A stretch of 64,000 nucleotides of DNA, from assembly GCA_038501625.1 (NCBI GenBank), contig JAZAYU010000005.1, positions 10,937,484 through 11,001,483 on the forward strand. Direction: 5' to 3'. The notes under the pieces were generated by a model. The model did not search any database. It was given only the letters and a program-made list of their open reading frames with translations, and had not been told where the DNA came from. Positions 13,108 to 22,210 of the stretch are shown in pieces (the first letter of the stretch is position 1; every line of letters starts with the position of its first letter). The DNA is from Corbicula japonica (lineage: Eukaryota > Mollusca > Bivalvia > Venerida > Cyrenidae). The translations under genes and the position numbers were made by a program.

Positions 13108-13395
13108 AAAAAATGAAATATGCATATCAGGAATGGCCACATCCAGCATACACAGCCTCCCCACACAGCCAAAAAGTAGAGAGGAAAAGAGAGCATGGTA
13201 TTACAAAAATAAGTTTCAAAATGGACGCCACAAACAAATAACGGAAGTGAGAACCGGACGGGTTACCGCCTTGGAACGGTCAGTGGCAAAACAAATTGCC
13301 ACTGGGGGTTTAAACCAGGTTCTAGGGTGCACCAACCTCACACTTGCCCCAACAGGTTCTCGTATCACAAAACAAGTACAAATTGTCTTGGTGAA
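13108..13395. repeat. Family C dispersed repeat (~275 bp), copy 1
   Basis: It is closely similar to 42575-42839. Shared landmarks are AAATATGCATATCAGGAAT, GGTTACCGCCTTGGAACGG, GGGGGTTTAAACCAGGTTCT and TTCTCGTATCACAA. A 99-codon frame here is disrupted in the second copy, so coding is unlikely. The family is unknown to me. The other copy has a direct repeat at its ends, so the unit is mobile. Confidence 0.7.
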
Positions 13396-13609
13396 ATAAC
13401 TCCAACCCACCCATCAGCTCAACAATGTTGCATGCAAAAGCATACAAACATATAAACATAAGAATTTAATAGCATTGCAAAGCCAAAGGGCGGGTACTCA
13501 TGATCTTACAGAGGCAAATATCGCATATATAGAAAAGCCTTTGTCGCGTACAAATAGTTGTGCTAATGGATGAGGTGATAATGGTGGATGATGATCATAT
13601 GTAGCACTC

Positions 13610-13760
13610 TGGTTAGAAGCAGTGGCTGTACAGCTTGGCCTTGAATAAGGCCAGGCTGTCCGCCTGAGCAATGTCTGGTGGTAGACTGTTCCAGATCTTT
13701 GCTGTGCATGGAAAGAACGAATGCCTGTGTCCATCAATCCTGGAGAAGGGGATACTATAT
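13610..13760 (-). pseudogene. LINE ORF2 C-terminal fragment
   Basis: On the minus strand one frame gives IDGHRHSFFPCTAKIWNSLP, then PDIAQADSLALFKAKL, then a stop. This is the usual C-terminal tail of ORF2 in Jockey/CR1-type non-LTR retrotransposons. No reverse transcriptase domain precedes it here, so it is a 5'-truncated remnant. It resembles the tail of the better preserved fragment at 15786-16958. Confidence 0.7.
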
Positions 13761-13807
13761 CTGTGCCTCTGTGTATGGTGTTCTTAAAATATTTGTTTAT
13801 AAGGGCA

Positions 13808-14215
13808 CTTGTAAATTTATAAGTGCACCTATGATTTATAGAGTCTTCTCCATTTCGTATAGCAGCAGTAATAATTTATACCTGCACCTTAACAAATAAC
13901 AGCAGCACCTATATTAACCCCAAGTTATTTTGTTGGACTTTTCAACGACTATAAGACTTCAACCCCAGACTGGGAAAAAAGTTTAGTCTTTTCTGACTTG
14001 TTAATTTATAGGTGCCCCTAAAAATGAAATAAGGGTGCAGCTTACTCTAACTTTTGAACCCATGGTCTTCCACACAGACCACCCCGGCCGCCTCACCCTG
14101 GCCTTAAATAAGATGAATATGAAAAGAAATTCTGTAGTCTAACGACCTCATCAAACTGAGCATTACTGAGAATCGATGGATTCAAATCCGTTAGAAATCA
14201 CTCAAAGAATCGATC
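13808..14215. repeat. Duplicated segment 2
   Basis: This stretch matches 31692-32115 in the same orientation. Landmarks are AAATTTATAAGTGCA, CAGCAGCACCTATA, TTATTTTGTTGGA and AATAAGGGTGCA. It contains direct internal repeats (AAGACTTCAACCCCAGACT-type). No coding potential was seen. Confidence 0.75.
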
Positions 14216-14539
14216 ATCACCATCATCATTTTTACACATATGCAATAACACCTGGACCTAGGCCTGCTGGTGGTAGACTTATCTAGTATATAAACGCAAG
14301 GACATCTGTCTATTCATTCTATCTTCTAGTTGTCAATAGACTGTTTTTTTCCCTTTTAAATTATTTAGGAGTTTTTTTTAATTAATTGAATGTCTCAATA
14401 TTAATAAGTGAGATGTCTTTTGGTAGTGAATTGACTGCGTGTCCCCAATATTAATCAGGGTCTATTTATCAATATACTGTGTATTAATTAATGAGAGCTG
14501 GAGAGAGGATTTAAAACAGATATGTACAGACTGCAATCA

Positions 14540-14560
14540 TGACGTCATTCAAAGGCCAAT
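14540..14560. promoter_or_regulatory. CRE + CCAAT box cluster
   Basis: A perfect TGACGTCA (14540-14547) is followed by GGCCAAT (14554-14560). The pair resembles a compact animal promoter. It sits just outside the left foldback arm, and I see no gene attached to it. It may also be chance. Confidence 0.25.
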
Positions 14561-14577
14561 CAGAGCGAGTCAAATAA

Positions 14578-15345
14578 AAAAACACAGATCACGGTCAAAG
14601 ACATTCCTAAAATATAAAAAAACCCCACAGATTCTATTATGACCTATGTTATTTGTGTTTTGATTTTGGTTGTATATATTGCTACTGAGTTAGAGTCTAT
14701 TCTTTGACGGTTGTGGGTAAAACCCTGACCAGACCCAGACCCACTCTCTTACACTATCGGCTCATATACATTGAGTAAAGTGAGTGTAAGGAACGACAAC
14801 TCTGCGAAGGAGATTGACCCAGACCCAGACCAGACCCCGGAAACTAACCTTTTCGGTTGTGGATAAAACCCTGACCAGACCCAGACCCAGACCAGACCCC
14901 GGAAACTAACGATATGGTACGGAAATCTTCGCTCGTTTCCGACAATCGTCAAAAACAATCACCGTGAAAGAGATATAACTTTTTTTCTATTTTGTGGAAA
15001 ACTATAGAAATTTGTTCAGAATTAAGCACTCTATAAGATGTGGGCGCTTATGATTTTTTTTATGAAATTGAGATATACCCAAATGGGTATTAAACAAAAT
15101 TATATTAAAATTTACGAACTATTGTCATTCAGTTCTGGGATTGTATTAATTTTATAATCAATTAGGTACGCAATTTAATTTGATGAAATTCTTTAATTTT
15201 AAGTCACAAATTTAAAATATAGAAAATTACAGCAAATAGGATCATTGAGGTTGGTATTGTGTATTTACTGATTTAAGCAGTGCAAATTTACCGCTTAGCC
15301 TGCCTGTACTGATTTAAGCAGTGCAAATTTACCGCTTAGCCTGCC
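14578..15345. repeat. Left arm of a long inverted repeat
   Basis: The sequence is repeated in reverse complement at 17161-17591 and, after the inserted element, at 22143-22190. Landmarks in order are ACACAGATCACGGTCAAAGA, GGGTAAAACCCTGACCAGAC, GCTCGTTTCCGACAATCGTC, CAGTTCTGGGATTG and TGCAAATTTACCGCTTAGC. The last 39 bp are tandemly duplicated (15268-15345). About 104 bp at 14603-14706 are absent from the other arm. A short GACCAGACCCAGACC duplication adds further length. Confidence 0.8.
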
Positions 15346-15614
15346 TGCCTGCCTCCCTCCCTCCCTCCCTCCATCCCTCCCTCCCTCCCTCCCTCCCCCT
15401 CCCTCCCTCCCTCCCTCCCTCCGTCCTCCCTCCCTCCCTCCCTCCCTCCGTCCCTCCCTCCGTCCCTCCCTCCATCCCTCCCTCCATCCTCCCTCCCTCC
15501 CATCCCATCCCATCCCATCCCATCCCATCCCATCCCATCCCATCCCATCCCATCCCATCCCATCCATCCATCCATCCATCCATCCATCCATCCATCCATC
15601 CATCCATCCATCTT
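15346..15614. repeat. Compound microsatellite (CCCT)n-(CCATC)n-(CATC)n
   Basis: The array runs CCCT tetramers (about 15350-15497), CATCC pentamers (15498-15560) and CATC tetramers (15561-15613). Several frames stay open on both strands, as expected of such an array. It adjoins the 3' side of a minus-strand LINE fragment, so the (GATG)n stretch may have begun as a LINE 3' tail. Confidence 0.95.
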
Positions 15615-15785
15615 CCCCCTGATGGAGACCTAGACATTTTGCGCGTCTGCTGGGAGACTGTTAGTAAAGAATAAAGATTAAGAATGGATAGGGTTTAAAA
15701 GAGCTGTAAAAAAGAAAGATAGAGGGGTTACGTTAAAAGTAAAAGTGTACTATGTTAGCTTATGGGGAGACATGTCCAACACAGC

Positions 15786-16958
15786 CTACAGCTTTGTTGA
15801 ACTGCTCAATCGTCTGACATGAGACAATGTCTGGTGGTAGATTGTTCCAATGGAATATGGTTCGAGGGAAAATGAGTATTTGTAATAATCAGTTGTAGCA
15901 GTAATAAGTTGATAAGCCAATGGGTGAGAATGTCTTGACTTCCTAGTCATTGGGATAAGGTTTCCAGAAATGGGAATTTCCACAAGAGAGTTGGTTATCT
16001 TATACATCATGGCGAGACGACCATCTATGCGCCGTTGATCTAATTTGCGCCAGTGTAGGGACTCAAGCATCTCTGATACACTAGAAAGTCGTCCAAAATC
16101 ATGTTTGACCCATCGCGCTGCCCTGCGTTGCACTGCCTCGATCTGGTTTGTTAGCGTGTCCGTGTACGGGGACCAGACAGAGGAACAATACTCCAACTGG
16201 GGTCTTACTAACATTTTGTAGGCTGTTGCTTTGAGGGGTTCAGAGTGAGTTTTTATATTCCTGTGCAGGAAGCCCAAGCTACAACTGGCTTTTTTAGTTA
16301 CTCTGTTATGTGGGTATCCCAGGTCAAGTCTGATGTGATGTCTACCCCTAGGTATCTAGCTGAGTAGGTTGAAGCCAACTGAATACCATACAAGGAATAT
16401 TTATTTTGTACCGGTGTTTTGGACCTAGTAACATGAATCACCTGGCATTTGGACGGGTTAATTTCCATATCCCAGTCATGGCTCCATTTTTCAAGTGTGC
16501 ATAGGTCATTTTGGAGGACTTTTGATTGATTTTTGGATGTCAGTGTTAAGTAGATGGCTGTGTAGTCAGCAAATAGCCTTACTTTGAATTGTATATTTTC
16601 TGGTAGGTCATTTATGTATGCAAGGAATAGTAGGGGCCCAAGCACCGTGCCTTGGGGAACCCCAGAGGAAACAGGAATGGAAGGAGAGCATATGCCATTT
16701 ATGACAACTGATTGTTGTCTGTCATCTAGGAAGGCCTTAATCCATTTAAGATTTGAACCTCGAATGCCATATCTATGGAGTTTTAGAAGAAGTTTTTCAT
16801 GGCTGACCTTGTCAAAAGCTTTGCTAAAGTCTAATAGGATAAGATCTGTTTGCTTTTTCTGGTAGATGGATTTAACTAGGTCATTTACAAGCATAAGGAA
16901 TTGGGTCTCGCAGGAGCGCTTTTCCTTGAAGCCATGCTTAAGAAGCGTAATATGATTA
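15786..16958 (-). pseudogene. Non-LTR reverse transcriptase (Jockey/CR1-like), inactivated
   Basis: The minus strand encodes the palm of a LINE reverse transcriptase: LLDFSKAFDKVSHEKLLLKL, then SSGVPQGTVLGPLLFLAYIN, then FADYTAIY, and a thumb region with MEINPSKCQVIH. The catalytic FADD-type box has lost its second aspartate (FADY). Breaks occur near 16280-16298 and again near 15870, after which another frame gives the IFPRTIFHWNNLPPDI tail. Coding begins abruptly near 16958 at a small palindromic element, so the N-terminal endonuclease region is absent. It lies between the arms of the long inverted repeat. The clade assignment is tentative. Confidence 0.85.
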
Positions 16959-17149
16959 TTATGCTGACTTGTCTTTAAATGGTTTAAAAATTGTTGTCTT
17001 GTGTGATAATTGTTTTAAAATCAATATTCTGTTTATTGCAATTTTTGCCAAATACTTTCACCACTTGTTATGAAAAAATGATTTTGAAACAACTATCACA
17101 CAAGACAATAATTTTTTAGCCATTTAAAGACAAGCCAGGATAATAATCA
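16953..17149. mobile_element. Small palindromic MITE (~200 bp)
   Basis: A left arm at 16953-17023 (TGATTATTATGCTGACTTGT ...) is the near reverse complement of the right arm at 17079-17149, with a loop of about 55 bp. It abuts the truncated 5' edge of the LINE coding region. No coding capacity. Confidence 0.75.
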
Positions 17150-17160
17150 TTTTCGATTCT

Positions 17161-17591
17161 TAAGTGCTAAGCGGTGAATTTGCACAGCTTAAATCAGTAA
17201 ATACACAATACCAACCTCAATGAGCTTATGTTCTCTAATTTTCTATAATTTACATTTGTGACTTAAAATTAAAGAATTTCATCAAATTAAATTGCGTACC
17301 TTATTGATTATATGCAATCCCAGAACTGAATGACAATAGGTCGTACATTTTAATATAATTTTGCTTTAATATCCTTAAGGGCAAATTTTAATTTGAAAAA
17401 AAATCATAAGCGCCTACATCGAATTCTTATAGAAATCTTAATCCTGAACAAATTTCTATACTTTTCCACAAAATTATAAAAAAGTTATATCTCTTTCCAT
17501 ATAGTCACCGTGATTGTTTTAGACGATTGTCGGAAACGAGCGAAGATTTCCGTACTATACCGTTAGTTTCCGGGGTCTGGGTCTGGTCAGG
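17161..17591. repeat. Right arm of the long inverted repeat (proximal part)
   Basis: Reverse complement of 14890-15345 with moderate divergence; landmarks are GCTAAGCGGTGAATTTGCA and CGATTGTCGGAAACGAGCG. It ends at GTCTGGTCAGG, where the 4.55 kb protease/PHD element is inserted. The arm resumes at 22143. Confidence 0.8.
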
Positions 17592-17631
17592 CTAGTTCTA
17601 AACTGCGGTCCAATTTGCGGACGATATTATA

Positions 17632-18004
17632 GGCGCACTTGTTTGTATACGCCGTAATGTCCCGATAGGTATATGCCGAGTACTCCGATCACGTGATAGG
17701 TACACCGATCCGGTACAGATGAATAGAGTGCGGTTCGGGAAACCTTAAAATGGCCACCAAAATACTATGTAAATGGGAAACAAATATGAGTCCTATAAAA
17801 GGCAATTTCTCAATATTTCAACTGACACATTTTGTTTCGTTACTATCTTGGAAATAAATGCGCCGAGCTGTTTTGACAGGGCCATGCGGTATGTCCCGAC
17901 TTTACAGGAAATACATGCGCACGCAAGTAGCCGGACTGAAACGAGCGTAGATCGGTGTCCCGCGGTATACCTAGGACTGATTCGGGACACCAATCAAGTG
18001 CGCC
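17632..18004. mobile_element. Nested 373-bp MITE in the left terminus
   Basis: It starts GGCGCACTTG and ends CAAGTGCGCC, with the direct repeat TTATA on both sides (17627-17631 and 18005-18009). It separates two blocks of the host terminus that are contiguous at the other end of the host element. There is no gene inside; a 94-codon frame running through it is incidental. Confidence 0.75.
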
Positions 18005-18930
18005 TTATAGAAAGCGTTGAAAAGTGCGAACGACTAGATAAAGAAGGGGTGTGAAAACTGCGGACAATATAGAACAAGAAGAGAAAATATCCCATTATGT
18101 TTTATAGAAACTCGATAATGTTTTAAGACATTTGAGTAATTAAATATATTATTATGATAACATGCTATTATTTAAATTGCTCTTTTTATTTAAATTACGC
18201 AATAAATGTTTGATATTGATTATAAAAATAAATTATTTCACAGAGTTGTTTTGATGTATTTTTATGCATTAATTATATTATTCGCAGCTTATTTAATACA
18301 ATTAAGGTATTAATGATCATGCATACAAATTTCAATCTGTGAAAAAAAATACACCGATCAAAGCAACATGAAAAGTTTGTGTTTTATGCAGTTTGAAGAA
18401 GTTGGCTTAGTAATTTCTTAATTTCCTTTAATGTTATTATTTAGATACTATTAGTATAATTTTCGGGGGTTTTTAAGTGTGATATATGAGTTATTCAGGT
18501 GGATATAAAACCGTACGTTGTGTCAATGCAAAATTATTCCAATAAACGCTTAATAGTTATTGCAAAAATACTATTCAGTTATAGGATTTTATTCTGTGTA
18601 TCTTATGTGCTTTTCAAACTTTATATTAATTTTGTGTTTGGCATTCTTAGATATTTTCAGTGTGTGTTAAATTTTGTTATATAAATCATGGCATTAGTTG
18701 TTGGACATTCTCAGGTGAAATACTTGGACAATTTTACTTTGTGCCCTGTCTTTTCATACCCAGGATATACCGTGCGGGATTTTTTGACGATAGTCTTGAC
18801 TTCTATGAGCTAGTTGCACAGAAATCGGTAAGTAAAATATTTAATTTATAATTTATACTACTCAAACTTTGATAAGGATAGTTTGTAATTATAATTGGTA
18901 AGATAAACATCTTAGACATGTTAAGATATA

Positions 18931-19152
18931 ATTATATTCATACATTTATATACTTTCGATATCATTTAATATCGCTTGAAGTTTATGGTCAGTTGGTCAC
19001 TAAATTGTTAGTTTACAACTGTATAAGTGTGTGTCATTAAGATTATATTCATACATTTATATACTTTCGATATCATTTAATATCGCTTGAAGTTTATGGT
19101 CAGTTGGTCACTAAATTGTTAGTTTACAACTGTATAAGTGTGTGTCATTAAG
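18931..19152. repeat. 111-bp tandem duplication
   Basis: Two adjacent copies (from 18931 and 19042) share ATTATATTCATACATTTATA, TCGATATCATTTAATATCGC and AACTGTATAAGTGTGTGTCA with almost no difference, so the duplication is recent. Confidence 0.9.
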
Positions 19153-19313
19153 ATAACGCTGTTTATCACACCTATTGAGATTAGCACTTCCCGTGGGGGC
19201 ACGCAATGTATTTAAAAACAGGTGTTTATTTCATGTAACAAGAGATGTCGTATTTCCCTTTATTAATGTGATGTACAAATCATAAATCCAAACCCTTGAA
19301 TTAAGAAAGATTT

Positions 19314-20585
19314 GTTGTATTAAAATAAAAGATGAACAGCGTTCGAAATCTATCTTTTTAGTCCGCAGTTTTCAAATACATGTAAGGTTATATATCTATA
19401 TCGTCCGCACTTTCCAATACCTGTATAACAATGTACTATAATGTTGAAAAGTGCGGACGACATAGACAAAGAAGGGGTTTGGAAAATGCGGACAATATAG
19501 AGAATACCTGAAGGATACCTGTTGCGGATAGCTTTTAAATTTTAATAATAAATGATGATTCATATATCATGAAAGTAAATAAATATCAATGACCCTTGAA
19601 TTAAGAAAGATTTGTTGTATTAAAATAAAAGATTAACAATGTTCTATATCGGCAACACTTTTTAAATCAGATAAGCTGAATTGTGGCTATATATCTATGT
19701 CGTCCGCAGTTTTCAAATACATATAAGGCTATATATCTATATTGTCCGCACTTTCCAATAACTGTATAACAATGTTCTATAACGTTGAAAAGTGCGGACG
19801 ACATAGACAAAGAAGGGGTTTGGAAAATGCGGACAATATAGAGAATGAAGGATACCTGGTGCTGTTAAATTTTAATAATAAATGATGATTCATATATCAT
19901 GAAAGTAAATAAATATCAATGGCACTTGAAATAATTAAGATTTGTTGTATTAAAATAAAAGATTAACAATGTTCTATATCGGCCGCACTTTTAAAAACCG
20001 ATAAGCTGAATTATGGCAATATATCTTTGTAGTCCGCAGTTTTCAAATACATATAAGGCTATATATCTATATTGTCCGCACTTTCCAATAACAGTATAAC
20101 AATGTTCTATGTTGTTGAAAAGTGCGGACGACATAGACAAAGAAGGGGTTTGGAAAATGCGGACAATATAGAGAACGAAGGATACCTGGTGCGGATAGCT
20201 GTTAAATTTTAATAATAAATTATGATTCATATATCATGAAAGTAAATAAATATCAATGACACTTGAAATAATTAAGATTTGTTGTATTAAAATAAAAGAT
20301 TAACAATGTTCTATATCGGCCGCACTTTTAAAAACCGATAAGCTGAATTATGGCTATATATCTTTGTAGTCCGCAGTTTTCAAATACATATAAGGCTATA
20401 TATCTATATTGTCCGCACTTTCCAATAACTGTATAACAATGTTCTATAACGTTGAAAAGTGCGGACGACATAGACAAAGAAGGGGTTTGGAAAATGCGGA
20501 CAATATAGAGAATGAAGGATACCTGGTGCTGTTAAATTTTAATAATAAATAATGATTCATATATCATGAAAGTAAATAAATATCA
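19314..20585 (+). repeat. ~330-bp subterminal tandem array (4 units)
   Basis: Units begin with GTTGTATTAAAATAAAAGAT at 19314, 19614, 19944 and 20281. Each carries four GTCCGC/GCGGAC boxes, including GAAAAGTGCGGACGACATAG and the paired GGAAAATGCGGACAATATAG, and ends with CATATATCATGAAAGTAAAT. The same unit occurs once, inverted, at the right end of the element (about 21960-22100). The last unit runs into the start codon of the protease gene. Multiplied boxes of this kind could be transposase-binding sites (inference). Confidence 0.85.
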
Positions 20586-21580
20586 ATGACACTTGATTCA
20601 TCTACACCAAAATCAATTTTAAAGACTCCAAAACAATCTACATCTGAAAATAAAAGAAAACGTGTATGTTTATCGCCGAATTCGTTAACTAAAAATAAAT
20701 ATGCAAAATTATCAGAACTTTCTAATATCACAGAAAAAGACGAACTAATTGAGTTAAGCAATGAGCGTGATGACAGTTACAATGAAATTGATAATTTATG
20801 GATAAAAAATCTCGGACAAACAAATGTTGAAAAAAATATTTTAAATGAAAGAAATGGAAAACTGAATTCTCAACATATTGATGCTGCAAATAAACTTAAA
20901 AAAAAAAACAGTTTGGAAATATAATTGGAGGTTTACAATTACCGGAAAAGGTACCTCTATACAATGAAGACAAGAAGATATGGACAACACACATTCCCAT
21001 GCAGCCGGCAGATGAAGAATTATCTTGCCAGATTCACCATACACATAAAGATCATTGGGTTACTTCTATAAAATATAAAAATGACATTTATCTAATAGAC
21101 AGCTTAGGATGTGACAGACCAGACGACAAAATACTTACAGACGGGTTAAAAATACAACTTTCACAAATCTATGGTAAAAACAAAGCATCTTTAATATTAT
21201 TGTTCCGTCTGTCCAAAAACAAGACAATTCTGTAGATTGTGGTTTATACGCTATCGCCCACGCCACTTCATTTTGTTTTAATAAAAAACCTTGTTATAGT
21301 TTTATATTTAACTCTGTTAAATTACGGGAACACTTATTACAATGTTTTGAAAATGAACAATTAACAGAATTTCCAACCACCAAAAAACAATCAGTTTGCG
21401 TCGTACAAAACATCAAAAAATATTAAAATTGAAAACTATTGTATCTGTAACTTGCCGGACTGCTTAGGAGATCAAGTTCAATGTGATAACTGTGACAAAT
21501 GGTACCATAAGCACTGCGTCAATGCCCCAAACAATATCTCTCACTCTTGTGTAGAATTTCTTTGTATAAATTGTGTTTGA
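20586..21580 (+). pseudogene. Ulp1-like (C48) cysteine protease with C-terminal PHD finger, frameshifted
   Basis: A lysine-rich N-terminal part (SILKTPKQSTSENKRKR) is followed by a C48 peptidase core and then a PHD finger. All catalytic positions remain readable: His in DHWVTS (21053-21055), Asp in LIDSLG (21098-21100), and Gln/Cys in QDNSVDCGLYA (Cys 21238-21240). The PHD finger shows CICNLPDC, CDNCDKWYHKHC and CVEFLCINC, followed by TGA at 21578-21580. Three frameshifts break the gene: the 11-A run at 20898-20908, near 21195-21205, and near 21375-21400. Related proteases remove SUMO or similar modifiers, and transposon-borne copies exist in several superfamilies. The insert is a relic unless the indels are assembly errors. 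Confidence 0.8.
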
Positions 21581-22142
21581 AACATGGTGTTATTTGCAAA
21601 CATGTTATTACTTTTCATATTTATGCAACTGTTACAGCGTATCTTTTTATGGTGAATCTGGGAGGATAATTCTTCACCTGCCGTCATTTGTTTCGATTAT
21701 TTCATTTCGCTAATTTAAATATGTGTTTAATTTAGCTCTACTAGATAAAAATCGAAAAGGAAACATATACAATATATTACACATTTTATATATAACATGG
21801 TTTTATCTCTTTTCATATTTATGCAGCTGTTGTTCATATTTATGATGTCGTTATTTATTTTGATTAGTTTATAATTACGCTAATTTAATATCTGTATAAT
21901 ATACTATTTATGATAAAAAATGAAAAGGAAACAATAAAATATATAATATATTATATAGTGTTATTTACTTTCATGATATATGAATCATCATTTATTATTA
22001 AAATTTAACAGCTTTCCGCACCAGGTATCCTTCATTCTCTATATTGTCCGCAGTTTTCACACCCCTTCTTTGTCTATGTCGTCCGCACTTTTCAACGATA
22101 TTCTATATCGTCCGCAAATTGGACCGCAGTTTAGTGCGACCC

Positions 22143-22205
22143 GTCTGGTCAGGGTTTTACCCACAACCTCTTTGACCGTGATCTGTGTTTTATACATTAC
22201 ATAAA
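22143..22205. repeat. Distal part of right foldback arm, abutting the zinc-finger gene start
   Basis: GTCTGGTCAGGGTTTTACCC and TCTTTGACCGTGATCTGTGT are the reverse complement of 14578-14740. Similarity stops about 20 bp before the ATG at 22211. The immediate 5' leader of the zinc-finger gene is therefore repeat-derived. Confidence 0.7.
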
Positions 22206-22210
22206 TCAAA

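Larger units (their letters stand above)
17592..22142 (+). mobile_element. TIR element carrying an Ulp1-protease/PHD gene
   Basis: The ends are inverted: CTAAACTGCGGTCCAATTTG (about 17598) and its complement CAAATTGGACCGCAGTTTAG (about 22115-22134). The next blocks (GAAAAGTGCGGACGACATAG; AAAACTGCGGACAATATAG) are also inverted at both ends. The element is bounded by the 11-bp direct repeat GTCTGGTCAGG (17581-17591 and 22143-22153). The unoccupied arm at 14700-14740 has the uninterrupted site. Inside are a nested MITE (17632-18004), a 111-bp duplication, four ~330-bp tandem units and a decayed protease/PHD gene. A 9-11 bp target duplication plus an Ulp1 gene recalls Mutator-like elements, but no transposase is visible, so the class is open. 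Confidence 0.75.

Noticed and set aside
15295..15674. Open frames of 91-117 codons on both strands
   Set aside because: They are translations of the CCCT/CATCC/CATC microsatellite (serine/proline or glycine/glutamate runs). All frames are open because the repeat lacks stops.
17773..18054. 94-codon frame as a gene
   Set aside because: It spans the junction between the nested 373-bp MITE and the terminal repeat of the host element, so it is composite and incidental.
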